This document shows, in pieces, positions 8,472 through 17,375 of a DNA stretch of 64,000 nt. Origin of the DNA: Pseudomonadota bacterium. GTDB taxonomy: Bacteria; Desulfobacterota; Desulfobulbia; Desulfobulbales; Desulfurivibrionaceae. Positions within the stretch are counted from its first letter, which is position 1. Each line of letters starts with the position of its first letter. Made by a program: the position numbers and the translations under genes. Location of the stretch: contig JAHJRQ010000025.1 of NCBI GenBank assembly GCA_018830485.1, positions 45,905 through 109,904 on the forward strand, given 5' to 3'. Under the pieces are notes generated by a model. That model was not told where the DNA came from and ran no database searches. It saw only the letters and a program-made list of their open reading frames with translations.

Positions 8472-9389
8472 ATGAATGCCGCATCTCTACCATTGGTTTC
8501 AGTTGTAATTCCGACTTACAACCACGCAGAATTTTTGCGTGAAGCATTGGAGTCCCTTGTTGCCCAAACATTTTCGGATTGGGAAGCCTTGGTGGTTAAC
8601 AACTATTCCGAGGATAACACCCTTGATGTCGTTGGGGCATTTAATGACCCGCGTATTAGAGTGGAGAATTTCCGTAATAATGGAGTAATCGGCGCGTCCA
8701 GAAATCGAGGCATTCGTCTTTCAAGAGGGAAGTATATCGCCTTCCTCGATTCCGATGATAAATGGTATCCGGAAAAATTGTCCCATTGCGTTTGCTGTTT
8801 AGATCAAGGCGCAGATTTGGTATGCCACGATTTGCGCAACATAGGGACCCGCGAAGGGATTGTCCATTGTGGTCCTAAGCAACGGTCAACCTTTGATGCG
8901 CTACTTGAGCATGGCTCTTGCATTATCCCTTCAGCCACCCTGGTGAGGAAAAGCATTTTGGATTCAGTGGGAGGCTTCTCTGAAAATCCGGCATTTATTA
9001 CCTCAGAGGATTATCATCTATGGCTTAAACTGGCTCGGGCCCAAGCCGTCATGGTTTTTTTAGAGGAAATTCTGGGAGAATATCGAGTTCATGCCGGCAA
9101 TCTTAGTGGGTCTATTCTGTCTCATCTGAAGTCTGCGTTAAGTGTAACAGGAGATTTTTTGCAAACAGATTCATCAAGCAGTCTGAAATCACGACTGTGC
9201 GCCAGACGATGCAAGTCCCGGATATATTATGGAGCAGGGAGGTCTTTGCAGGCAAGTGGACAGTATGCCGAGGCTTGGCAGTTGTTTTTTACTTCTCTTG
9301 AGCTGTGGCCCTTCAATGCAAGAATTTATGCAGCCATGGGTTTAAACTGCATTGCCTGGATGCGGAGCCAATGTAGATCGCTGGCGTGA
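8472..9389 (+). CDS. Glycosyltransferase family 2
   Basis: A 305-residue GT-A-fold glycosyltransferase. It has the N-terminal strand VSVVIPTYNHAEFL, the metal/nucleotide motif FLDSDDKW near residue 96, and a later SEDYHLWLKLA acidic segment where the catalytic base is expected. It is expected to add one sugar of the repeating unit to the lipid-linked glycan on the cytoplasmic face. The ATG follows an overlapping ATGAATGA. About 215 bases separate it from the next gene, with no further gene evident. Donor and acceptor are unknown. Confidence 0.88.
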   Translation: MNAASLPLVSVVIPTYNHAEFLREALESLVAQTFSDWEALVVNNYSEDNTLDVVGAFNDPRIRVENFRNNGVIGASRNRGIRLSRGKYIAFLDSDDKWYPEKLSHCVCCLDQGADLVCHDLRNIGTREGIVHCGPKQRSTFDALLEHGSCIIPSATLVRKSILDSVGGFSENPAFITSEDYHLWLKLARAQAVMVFLEEILGEYRVHAGNLSGSILSHLKSALSVTGDFLQTDSSSSLKSRLCARRCKSRIYYGAGRSLQASGQYAEAWQLFFTSLELWPFNARIYAAMGLNCIAWMRSQCRSLA

Positions 9390-9604
9390 GGAGTGTATCG
9401 AAGTTGGTTTTGATACATTATCAGTTCATAATTTAAAATTTGCCTTGTTGGCATTCAGAATGGTGCGCGACGTGTTCGGCAAAAAAAGCCTGCGGTTATC
9501 AGGCAGCGACACGCGATATCCGAAATTTGTATCATTGCATGCCTGATGGTCTGCCATTGCCGAAAAATATGCATCACACCTTTGCGTAACGAGCCACACA
9601 ATCC

Positions 9605-10750
9605 ATGAAAGTCCTTTTTGTCAATATGATGCTTGAGCCAGTTAACGGCGGCGGAACCGTCGAGCGAACACTTCAATTGGCAAGGCACATGCGTAAAGCC
9701 GGTATAGATTGCGCCATACTGACCACTGATGTCGGCATGACATTTCAGGCCTTGGAAGTTTTGAGGGGAGAGGGGTTGCGAATCACAGCGCTACGGTGTC
9801 TGTGCGATAGGTTTTACTTCCCCGTTCTGTCAATAGGCATTATGATTAAGCTTGTTTCTGAGGCCGATGTTGTCCATTTAATGGGGCATTGGACTGTTAT
9901 TAATGTTTTGTCATATGCCGTTGCAAGGTTGTTGGGGAAGCGATACGTCGTATGTCCGGCAGGCGCTTTATCGATTTATGGACGCTCAAGGGTGCTTAAA
10001 ACATTATTTAATTTTCTTATCGGCAAAAGGATTATAGCTAATGCCAATGGGCATATAGCAATCGGAGAGAATGAGATAGGGCAATTTAAAGCCTATGGCG
10101 TTGCTGCGGATACAATTGTAAGTATACCAAATGGTATAAATCCTGATGATTTCATGGCTGAAGATGTTGAAGGATTTCGAAGAAGGTATGGACTAAAAAA
10201 CTTTCCTTTTATTCTTTTTTTAGGGCGTTTACACCCGGAGAAAGGCCCGGATATTCTCTTAACAGCATTTTCTCTGCTTGACGGGAGGTTTTCTAATATA
10301 CATCTGGTTTTTGTGGGTCCGGATAATGGAATGCTGGAAGAACTCAGGAGAAATGTAATTGGATATGGTGTTTCTGACCGGGTGCATTTTATCGGGTATT
10401 TGTCCGGGACTGATAAATCTGCCGCGTATCATGCCGCAACGCTTGTAGTTATTCCTTCCCGCTTCGAAGCGATGTCAATCGTAGTTCTTGAAGCAGGAGT
10501 ATGTGGCCTGCCTGTCTTGCTAACGGATCAATGTGGATTTTCTGAGATAGAAAGACAGAATGGTGGGGCGGTTGTTCCTGCATCTGTAGAAGGGATCAAG
10601 CTAGGTCTGGAAAAATTGCTATGCGATCCTGGTCGATTGCGGGAAATGGGGAATATAAATAAGAATTATATTCAAGAAAATTATACCTGGGATTGTGCTG
10701 TGCAGAAGTACCTGGATCTTTTTAGGAAAATACATGCTTTCAACCATTAA
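9605..10750 (+). CDS. Glycosyltransferase family 4
   Basis: A 381-residue GT-B glycosyltransferase. The N-terminus (MKVLFVNMMLEPVNGGG) and the C-terminal nucleotide-binding half are clear: FLGRLHPEKGPDILL is the donor-domain start, and SRFEAMSIVVLEAGVCGLPVL is the EX7E motif of retaining GT4 enzymes. It should transfer a hexose or similar sugar within repeat-unit assembly. Codon use is AT-rich in its second half, like the following radical SAM gene. The start ATG is the first codon after a stretch lacking other initiation codons in frame; the ribosome binding site is weak. Confidence 0.88.
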   Translation: MKVLFVNMMLEPVNGGGTVERTLQLARHMRKAGIDCAILTTDVGMTFQALEVLRGEGLRITALRCLCDRFYFPVLSIGIMIKLVSEADVVHLMGHWTVINVLSYAVARLLGKRYVVCPAGALSIYGRSRVLKTLFNFLIGKRIIANANGHIAIGENEIGQFKAYGVAADTIVSIPNGINPDDFMAEDVEGFRRRYGLKNFPFILFLGRLHPEKGPDILLTAFSLLDGRFSNIHLVFVGPDNGMLEELRRNVIGYGVSDRVHFIGYLSGTDKSAAYHAATLVVIPSRFEAMSIVVLEAGVCGLPVLLTDQCGFSEIERQNGGAVVPASVEGIKLGLEKLLCDPGRLREMGNINKNYIQENYTWDCAVQKYLDLFRKIHAFNH

Positions 10751-11175
10751 AGGCGTGGAGCACGCCCGCACTGTCGACAATGTTTCTTGATAGCACCCCC
10801 TTGCATGTAACTGAAACCGTTCGTGGGAGGGCCAAAACACCAGCGCTGAAAAGGGAGCCTTGCAGAATTCGTCACACCGGGAGGGTGAAAAGCGGTGTCC
10901 GGTTTTTTTAGACCCTCTCGAAATTACTGGATACCGGCTTTCGCCGGCATGGCGGAAAACATTTCGAGACGGTTTTTTCAAGGCGCCCTAAAGTGATTGA
11001 GCCCTGTTTTTCTGCCATGCGCGAATAATCACTGCTGGGAGTTGGTCTTCTATTCTTCCATGGCAGGGGAAAACGAACATCCCGTACATGCGTGAAGGGT
11101 ATCCGTTCCTGAAACATTCCCTGCAAAAGTTATTGTGGCACGATCGATTTAAATAAGAAAAAAGGAACTGTTAGT
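10751..11175. other. 425-base intergenic region
   Basis: No convincing gene is seen in this gap between the GT4 and radical SAM genes. It holds the candidate repeat described separately at 10853-10988. An A-rich stretch with AAAGGAA ends 15 bases before the radical SAM gene and is its probable ribosome binding site. Short frames here lack coding character. Confidence 0.5.
10853..10988 (+). repeat. Candidate inverted-repeat element with GGGAGCCTTG / CAAGGCGCCC ends
   Basis: The segment begins GGGAGCCTTGCAGAATTC and ends TTTTTTCAAGGCGCCC, so its ends are near-complementary. They resemble the ends of the 150-base element at 21841 and 41586, but the interior differs. Inside are an inverted pair CTCGAAAT/ATTTCGAG and a REP-like palindrome around ACCGGCTTTCGCCGG. 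No clean flanking duplication is visible. It may be a diverged relative or a composite. Confidence 0.4.
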
Positions 11176-12564
11176 ATGAAAGTTTTATTTATCAGTCATC
11201 CGAATAAATATGAAGAAAAACCGGATTTTCCTCCTATCGGGTTAGCGTATATTGGGGCAATAGCCAAGAGAGACGGTCACGAAGTTCTCCTTATCGATGG
11301 CGGTCTTTTGAATATTGAGAAAATATTGCGGCAAGCAAAGGAGTTTTCGCCGGAATTTATCGGAGTAACATGTTGGACAATAAATAGGGCAATTGTTTGG
11401 CGACTGATTAACCTTTTATCTGAATCGATGCCGGAGGCATTTCTCTGTGTCGGAGGACAGCACCCAACCTATTATCCTGAACATATCTTTTTAAAAACAA
11501 ATACTCATGCGGTGGTGACTGGTGAGGGTGAAGACACCATAAGCGAACTTTTGCAAGCTCTTGAAAACAGAAGCGATCTATCGGAAGTTAGAGGGATTAT
11601 ATTTAAAAAAAACGATGGCGTTCTTGTGCGGACTGCCCCAAGACCTCCAGTGGAGCAGCTTGATTCAATACCCTTTCCCTACTATGAGGGATTCCAAAAC
11701 TTTACCTTCGATAATTATACCGGGATTGGTGGCGCCGACCTTCCAGGCCCGACTGCGGCGGTGATTACCTCAAGGGGATGTGTTTTTGATTGTACTTATT
11801 GCAGTTCGGTTAATTTCTGGAGCAAAAGATGGCGTTCCCGTTCAGCAGAAAACGTACTTGATGAAATGGAGTTGCTGGTAAAAAAGTGGGGGGTTCGTTC
11901 TGTTTATATATTTGACGACAACTTCCCCGTTAACAAAAAGAGAGCTGTTGATATATGCCAAGGTATAATCGATAGAAAGTTAAATATCAGTTGGGCGTGC
12001 TGTGGTCATGTTAAGACTATTGACGCCAATTTGTTGAGAGTTATGAAACAAAGTGGCTGTGTGAGCATCGATTTCGGCGTAGAAAGCGGAAGCGACATTA
12101 TTTTGAAAAATATAAATAAGGGTCAGAGCCGTATTGATATAGAGCGGACCTTTGCGCTGGTGCATCAGGCTGGCATAAAACCCATTGCTTACCTTATGGT
12201 TGGGAATAAAGGTGAGAGTGTAGATACGATAAACTCAACTGTTGAGATGTTGGGCGTTGTAAAACCTCATTTGTCAACAGGGGCATCTTTGCTGTGGTTG
12301 TTGCCGGGGACTCAAGTATTTAAAGAGGCGCGCGCAAACAATTTTATCAGTGATGATTATTGGATTAAGTTTGATGATGTACCGTACAATCTGCAAGAGC
12401 ATTCGTATCAGGAGCTTTTCAAACTTCGTCAGTTATTGATGTGGGGGATTGCTAAAAATAAAGGTGGAATCACACCAGTTATCAGCTATTATCTTAAATC
12501 TGTATATTATCGATTTCCCAAATTGTCTATTTTTAGAGCACTTATACCCAATTGGTTGAGGTGA
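11176..12564 (+). CDS. B12-binding domain radical SAM protein
   Basis: A 462-residue BchE-like protein. The N-terminal third has the cobalamin-binding Rossmann pattern (FPPIGLAYIGAIAKRDGHEV, then VGGQHPTYYPE and VTGEGEDTI). The radical SAM cluster motif SRGCVFDCTYCS (CxxxCxxC) is near residue 200, followed by IFDDNFPVNKKRA and FGVESGSD. Such enzymes carry out radical methylation or rearrangement of unactivated carbons. Within this locus it might modify a sugar or lipid, but that is only positional inference. The gene is markedly AT-rich relative to its neighbours, suggesting separate acquisition. AAAGGAACTG supplies the ribosome binding site. Confidence 0.85.
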   Translation: MKVLFISHPNKYEEKPDFPPIGLAYIGAIAKRDGHEVLLIDGGLLNIEKILRQAKEFSPEFIGVTCWTINRAIVWRLINLLSESMPEAFLCVGGQHPTYYPEHIFLKTNTHAVVTGEGEDTISELLQALENRSDLSEVRGIIFKKNDGVLVRTAPRPPVEQLDSIPFPYYEGFQNFTFDNYTGIGGADLPGPTAAVITSRGCVFDCTYCSSVNFWSKRWRSRSAENVLDEMELLVKKWGVRSVYIFDDNFPVNKKRAVDICQGIIDRKLNISWACCGHVKTIDANLLRVMKQSGCVSIDFGVESGSDIILKNINKGQSRIDIERTFALVHQAGIKPIAYLMVGNKGESVDTINSTVEMLGVVKPHLSTGASLLWLLPGTQVFKEARANNFISDDYWIKFDDVPYNLQEHSYQELFKLRQLLMWGIAKNKGGITPVISYYLKSVYYRFPKLSIFRALIPNWLR

Positions 12565-12687
12565 TTTTGTTATGTATTTTTCTGTGATTATTGTGAAATG
12601 ATCCACGATCGGTTGTTTGTCGTCGGTGTGCGGGGGACGGGTCCTTGTCTTTTTTCTTGATACCCATTTCAACGGGAAGGGATTGCA

Positions 12688-13656
12688 ATGGTCGGCGCTG
12701 GCGTTGAATCGACCACTAAGTCGCAGATCGCCTGCGTGACTGGAGCAACAGGCATGATCGGGCGGCGAATAGTGGAAAAGCTGCTTGCGCGCGGGTATCA
12801 AGTCAGGGTGTTAACTCGCCGCCATTATGTGAATCAACGGGTCCGCGTCTTCAATGCATGCTTTGCCGATGAGGCGACACTGAATGAATTCATTTGCGGA
12901 GCAGATTTCGTATTTAACTGCGCGGCTGAGCTGCGTGACGAATCGAAAATGTGGGCAGCAAATGTCTTGGGCGCGGAAAAAATCACAGAGATGGTCGAGA
13001 GGTATCATATTAAATATTATTGCCACTTGAGCAGTGCTGGGGTTGTTGGGCGCACTTCACAGGAGGTTGTGGATGAAGACACGTCATGTCAGCCCCAGAA
13101 CCACTATGAAGTAACAAAATTCGAAGCTGAGAAATTCGTTGGCCGCAGAATCGACGGGTGTAACACCATCATTCTGCGACCGACAAATGTTGTAGATTGG
13201 GAACATCTGGGTGAGCTGAGCCTTTTTGTTGACGGGTCGATCAAGAGCCTGCTGAAAGCGTTTGTCAAAGGAGGGGAGTGCGCTCATATAGTGCATGCCG
13301 AGGATGTGGCCAATGCTGCGGTGTTCTTTCTCGATCGACCGTCTTCTCTGACGCCCCGTATATTTTTTGTGTCTCTTGATGATGACCCGTTAAACACGTT
13401 TTCGGATTTATGGTCGATATTTAGGGAGATGGAGTCCCCAGGGAAACAAAATGCCATCACCCGAAATCTACATCTTCCAGTGATTGTTCCGTATGTGTTA
13501 CGGTTGTTGGTGGGGCGGACTGGGAATTCTGGAAAGGTAAAGTATTCGTCCAATCGATTAGTTTCCGCAGGATTTAGCTATTCGCTTGGAGTGCGGAAAA
13601 CGATCGAGAGAATTTCTCTGGAACGTGCTTTTGGCAGCGATAGCGACCGATGTTGA
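12688..13656 (+). CDS. Extended SDR, NAD-dependent epimerase/dehydratase
   Basis: A 322-residue extended SDR with a dinucleotide loop TGATGMIGRRI near residue 18 and an intact catalytic set: HLSSAGV for the serine and HYEVTKFEAE for the YxxxK pair. It is of the family that interconverts or reduces nucleotide-sugar 4-keto groups or acts on related substrates. It has GGGAAGGGATTGCA before the ATG. It lies between the radical SAM gene and the amidotransferase block, separated by about 100 bases on each side, so it may belong to either. No specific substrate is claimed. Confidence 0.8.
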   Translation: MVGAGVESTTKSQIACVTGATGMIGRRIVEKLLARGYQVRVLTRRHYVNQRVRVFNACFADEATLNEFICGADFVFNCAAELRDESKMWAANVLGAEKITEMVERYHIKYYCHLSSAGVVGRTSQEVVDEDTSCQPQNHYEVTKFEAEKFVGRRIDGCNTIILRPTNVVDWEHLGELSLFVDGSIKSLLKAFVKGGECAHIVHAEDVANAAVFFLDRPSSLTPRIFFVSLDDDPLNTFSDLWSIFREMESPGKQNAITRNLHLPVIVPYVLRLLVGRTGNSGKVKYSSNRLVSAGFSYSLGVRKTIERISLERAFGSDSDRC

Positions 13657-13760
13657 TGTGGTTGCTTGCCATTTGTGTTAACCATGCGCCGCGCACATAC
13701 AAGATGGCATAACAGAGGCGGGGTGCCTTGGTGCGAGTATTTGGAGTCTAAAGCAAATCT

Positions 13761-14915
13761 ATGACCGAGAAAATGAATAACCGGGCCTACCAAATCTGCC
13801 TTCACTGTATTATGGACACGTCCGACCCAAACATCGTTTTTGATGAGCGTGGATGGTGTGACTACTGCAATAACTTTGAGTCAACGATACAGCCCAATTG
13901 GCATACCGATCGAACAGGTGAAAATGCTCTTGAGTTGCTTGCTTGCAAAATTCGGCAAGAAGGCCAGGGGAAAGACTTTGACTGCATTATTGGGCTTAGC
14001 GGCGGATTGGATAGTTCTTATGCGGCGTATGTTGTCAAGGAGAAGATGGGCTTGCGGCCACTGTTGTTTCACGTCGATGCCGGCTGGAATACTGATCAAG
14101 CGGTCGGGAATATTGAAAAGCTGGTGGATGGGCTGGGGCTTGATCTTTACACAGAGGTCATTAACTGGGAGGAAATGAAGGATCTTCAGGTTGCATTCCT
14201 GCGTTCTCAAATTCCGGACCAGGACCTGCCTCAAGATGCTGCCTTCTTCTCCGCTCTTTACAGGTTTGCCCATAAATACAAAATTAAATATGTGATTACC
14301 GGCTCTAATTATTCGACGGAGTGCTGTCGTGAGCCTGAAGAATGGGGGGGGTATCTCGGGATTGACACGCTGCTTTTCAAAGACATCCATTCTCGTTTTG
14401 GAAAACGACCACTTGGATCCTTTCCTTTGGTTGATATTATAGTTTCCAAGGGATTTTACCAGAAGATACTGGGGATGAAGATCGCCAAGCCATTGAATAT
14501 GGTTCCTTTTATCAAGAAGAATGCGGAAGAAGAACTTGCGAGTCGGTTTGGCTGGCAGCGGTTCCAGCACAAGCACCACGAATCGCGTTTCACCCGATTT
14601 TACGAAGATTACTGGTTGCCGCGCAAATTTGGCTTTCAGAAACGGCGAGCTCATTTTTCAAGTCTGATCATGACTGGGCAGATGAAGCGTGATCAGGCCT
14701 TAGAGCGAATTTCTCGCCCGGAGATGGACGAACATTTCTTGCGACAAGAATTCGAGTATGTGGCTAGCAAACTGGACCTGAGCGTGGCTGAGTTACAAGA
14801 AATTTTTGATGGTAAAAATAAAACATACCGGGATTATCGCAATAAACGTTGGCTGATTGGTCTCGGTACCGGCGTCTTGCGCTGTCTTGGTATGGAGAAA
14901 AGGTTTTTTCGATGA
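13761..14915 (+). CDS. wbuX: N-acetyl sugar amidotransferase (WbuX/LfnA/WbpG type)
   Basis: A 384-residue ATP-dependent amidotransferase that converts an N-acetyl group of an amino sugar into an acetamidino group, using ammonia supplied by partner HisH/HisF proteins. The N-terminus has two Cys pairs, CLHC and CDYC, likely a zinc knuckle. The ATP pyrophosphatase loop is LSGGLDSSYAA near residue 80. GSNYSTECCREPEEWG and the KHHESRFTRFYEDYWLPRKFG region are typical of the WbpG/PseA family. It overlaps the HisH gene by ATGA. Because fnlABC follow, the likely target is L-FucNAc, giving L-FucNAm as reported for Pseudomonas aeruginosa O12 LfnA and Escherichia coli O145 WbuX. A second ATG at 13773 is possible. 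Confidence 0.9.
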   Translation: MTEKMNNRAYQICLHCIMDTSDPNIVFDERGWCDYCNNFESTIQPNWHTDRTGENALELLACKIRQEGQGKDFDCIIGLSGGLDSSYAAYVVKEKMGLRPLLFHVDAGWNTDQAVGNIEKLVDGLGLDLYTEVINWEEMKDLQVAFLRSQIPDQDLPQDAAFFSALYRFAHKYKIKYVITGSNYSTECCREPEEWGGYLGIDTLLFKDIHSRFGKRPLGSFPLVDIIVSKGFYQKILGMKIAKPLNMVPFIKKNAEEELASRFGWQRFQHKHHESRFTRFYEDYWLPRKFGFQKRRAHFSSLIMTGQMKRDQALERISRPEMDEHFLRQEFEYVASKLDLSVAELQEIFDGKNKTYRDYRNKRWLIGLGTGVLRCLGMEKRFFR

Positions 14916-15526
14916 TTCATGTGGTTGATTACGGCCTCGGCAACGTGCAAGCCTTTTTGACGATGTTCAAACGGCTTGGGTTTGAGGCTACCCGTGCCCA
15001 AACCGCTTCGGATCTAATTGGAGCAAGCAAGATCATTCTTCCCGGCGTTGGCGCATTCGACCATGCTATTGAGTTGCTGGATCAATCGGGTATGCGGGCT
15101 GCTTTGGAAGCTTTGGTTTTGCGGGACAAGGTGCCTGTGCTGGGGATTTGCGTGGGGATGCAGATATTGGCTTCGGCTAGCGATGAAGGTCGGCTGTCGG
15201 GCTTGGGCTGGGTGCCGGGGAAGGTGCGTTCATTTCGTGTCCACGAACAATCAGCAAGTCTGCCTTTGCCGCACATGGGCTGGAACGATGTGCAACCCAA
15301 GCCCGGGGCGCTCTTTTTTGCACATCTTGAATCCGACGCAAGATTTTATTTTCTCCACTCCTATTTTTTTGAATGCGACGAACCGTCACATGTCGCTGCT
15401 GTTGCATCCTACGGCTTTGATTTTTGCTGTGCCGTCTCTGCCGACAATGTCCATGGCGTGCAGTTCCACCCCGAAAAAAGTCATCACTTTGGCGCACAAT
15501 TGCTGAAAAATTTTGCGGAGCTGTGA
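14912..15526 (+). CDS. hisH: HisH-type glutamine amidotransferase subunit (WbuY-like)
   Basis: A 204-residue class I glutaminase homologous to the HisH subunit of imidazole glycerol phosphate synthase. The oxyanion and nucleophile region LGICVGMQIL carries the catalytic cysteine, and HGVQFHPEKSH carries the His/Glu of the triad. The ATG at 14912 overlaps the stop of the amidotransferase gene. No histidine biosynthesis genes surround it, and the HisF partner follows directly. This copy is therefore best read as the ammonia source for the sugar amidotransferase, as with HisH2/WbuY in other O-antigen loci. A true histidine-pathway role cannot be excluded from sequence alone. Confidence 0.92.
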   Translation: MIHVVDYGLGNVQAFLTMFKRLGFEATRAQTASDLIGASKIILPGVGAFDHAIELLDQSGMRAALEALVLRDKVPVLGICVGMQILASASDEGRLSGLGWVPGKVRSFRVHEQSASLPLPHMGWNDVQPKPGALFFAHLESDARFYFLHSYFFECDEPSHVAAVASYGFDFCCAVSADNVHGVQFHPEKSHHFGAQLLKNFAEL

Positions 15527-15527
15527 G

Positions 15528-16325
15528 ATGTTGCGCCCAAGAATTACCCCCTGTCTTCTGGTTCACAAGGGTGGCCTTGTCAAAACGGTAGGCTTCAAAA
15601 CGCCAAAATACGTGGGCGACCCAATCAACGCGGTCAAAATTTTTAACGAGAAGGAAGCGGATGAACTCATTGTTCTGGATATCGATGCAGCAGTAAACAA
15701 TGCCGAGCCCGACTACAGGATGATCGCCAATCTGGCTGCTGAGTGCAGGATGCCGCTTTGTTATGGGGGCGGCATCAAAACCCCGGAGCAGGCAAAGCGG
15801 ATTATCGGCTTAGGGGTAGAAAAGGTTGCCATCAGTTCCGCGGTTATTGAGAACCCTGAATTGATTACGCGAATTGCGGACGATATCGGGCGTCAAAGCG
15901 TGGTTGTGGTTTTGGATGTCAAAAAACGCATGTTCAGCAAAGACTACGATGTTTTTACCAAAAACGCCCTTAACAACACCAAACGAAGCGTTTTTGATCT
16001 GGCGGCTGAGATTGAAAAATTAGGTGCTGGTGAATTGGTCGTCAATTCGATAGACCGAGATGGTGCGATGACGGGGTACGACTTGGCTTTGGCGGAGAGA
16101 ATCAGGCAAACAGTGAAGATCCCCATTACCATTCTTGGCGGGGCAGGGACATTGAGCGATATTGAAGCTCTCATTCGATCATGTGGTGTTATCGGTGCCG
16201 CAGCCGGAAGCTTGTTCGTGTTCAAAGGGGTGTACAAGGCAGTCTTGATCAACTACCCAACCTTGGTGCAACGCGATGAATTGATCAGAAAGGCCTTGGG
16301 AATGGCGGACGTGGAATTGAAGTAA
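15528..16325 (+). CDS. hisF: HisF-type cyclase subunit (WbuZ-like)
   Basis: A 265-residue TIM-barrel protein of the HisF family. RITPCLLVHKGGLVKT, YGGGIKTPEQAK, the VNSIDRDGAMTGYDL loop and ILGGAGTLSDIE correspond to the phosphate-binding and catalytic loops. The aspartate of the DRDG loop is present. The ATG at 15528 starts one base after the HisH stop. In amidotransferase systems this subunit is thought to bind HisH and channel ammonia to the WbpG-type enzyme. The N-terminal catalytic aspartate of true HisF (CLDV) is here CLLV, which supports a specialised paralogue over a histidine enzyme. Confidence 0.92.
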   Translation: MLRPRITPCLLVHKGGLVKTVGFKTPKYVGDPINAVKIFNEKEADELIVLDIDAAVNNAEPDYRMIANLAAECRMPLCYGGGIKTPEQAKRIIGLGVEKVAISSAVIENPELITRIADDIGRQSVVVVLDVKKRMFSKDYDVFTKNALNNTKRSVFDLAAEIEKLGAGELVVNSIDRDGAMTGYDLALAERIRQTVKIPITILGGAGTLSDIEALIRSCGVIGAAAGSLFVFKGVYKAVLINYPTLVQRDELIRKALGMADVELK

Positions 16326-16345
16326 TTACAAATAAGAGGATTTTC

Positions 16346-17374
16346 ATGTTTTCGAGTAAAACGCTATTAATCACTGGCGGTACGGGTTCTTTTGGTAATG
16401 CCATATTGCGTCGTTTTTTGGACTCTGATCTGCGCGAAATCCGCATTCTCAGCCGCGATGAGAAAAAGCAGGATGATATGCGCAAGCGCTACAACAACCC
16501 AAAACTCAAGTTTTATATTGGGGATGTTCGAGATTACCAGTCCGTGTTGAATGCCGTTCGCGGAGTTGATTACATTTATCATGCGGCGGCATTGAAACAA
16601 GTTCCTTCATGCGAATTTCATCCACTTGAGGCGGTTAAGACTAATATACTAGGTACAGAGACCGTCCTTGAGGCTGCAATTTGTAGCGGCGTAAAGCGAG
16701 TAGTGTGCCTAAGCACGGATAAAGCGGTTTATCCGATCAATGCGATGGGAATTTCCAAGGCGATGATGGAAAAGGTCATTGTCGCCAAGTCCCGGGGGTG
16801 TCAGTCAACCATTATTTGTGCGACGCGCTACGGTAACGTGATGGCCTCGCGCGGTTCGGTAATTCCACTGTTTGTGGAACAAATCCGGGGAGGCAATCCC
16901 ATTACGATTACCGACCCCAATATGACTCGTTTTATGATGACTCTGGATGATGCCGTCGATTTGGTGTTGTATGCCTTTGAGAACGCCAAGGCTGGCGACA
17001 TTTTTGTGCAGAAGGCTCCCGCTGCGACCATAGAAACCTTGGCTAAAGCGCTGACAGAGCTGATGGGGGTTCCCAACCATGAAATCCGAATTATAGGAAC
17101 GCGCCATGGCGAAAAGTTGTATGAAGCCTTGCTCAGCCGGGAAGAAATGGTTGCCGCTCAAGACTTGGGGGGGTATTACCGTGTTCCGCCTGACCTGCGC
17201 GATTTGAATTATGGGAAATTCGTTGAGCAGGGTGAAATCAGGATTTCCGAGGCAGTAGATTACAATTCACACAACACGACCCGTTTGGATGTCGAGGCGA
17301 TGATGGCATTGTTGATGAAACTTTCTTTCATGCAGGCCATAGCGCGTGGTGAGTATGCCCCGCCGGAGGAGTGA
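16346..17374 (+). CDS. fnlA: UDP-GlcNAc 4,6-dehydratase/5-epimerase (FnlA/WbjB/CapE)
   Basis: A 342-residue soluble extended SDR catalysing the first step of UDP-L-FucNAc synthesis from UDP-GlcNAc. The dinucleotide loop GGTGSFG is at residues 11-17. The catalytic region CLSTDKAVYPINAMGISK has Asp125, Lys126 and Lys138, with Met134 where most SDRs have tyrosine, a known property of CapE/WbjB enzymes. RYGNVMASRGSVIPLF and RHGEKLYEALL are also characteristic. A good ribosome binding site (AAGAGGAT) precedes the ATG. It heads the fnlA-fnlB-fnlC-wbuB run and is spaced 20 bases from HisF. Confidence 0.95.
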   Translation: MFSSKTLLITGGTGSFGNAILRRFLDSDLREIRILSRDEKKQDDMRKRYNNPKLKFYIGDVRDYQSVLNAVRGVDYIYHAAALKQVPSCEFHPLEAVKTNILGTETVLEAAICSGVKRVVCLSTDKAVYPINAMGISKAMMEKVIVAKSRGCQSTIICATRYGNVMASRGSVIPLFVEQIRGGNPITITDPNMTRFMMTLDDAVDLVLYAFENAKAGDIFVQKAPAATIETLAKALTELMGVPNHEIRIIGTRHGEKLYEALLSREEMVAAQDLGGYYRVPPDLRDLNYGKFVEQGEIRISEAVDYNSHNTTRLDVEAMMALLMKLSFMQAIARGEYAPPEE

Positions 17375-17375
17375 G

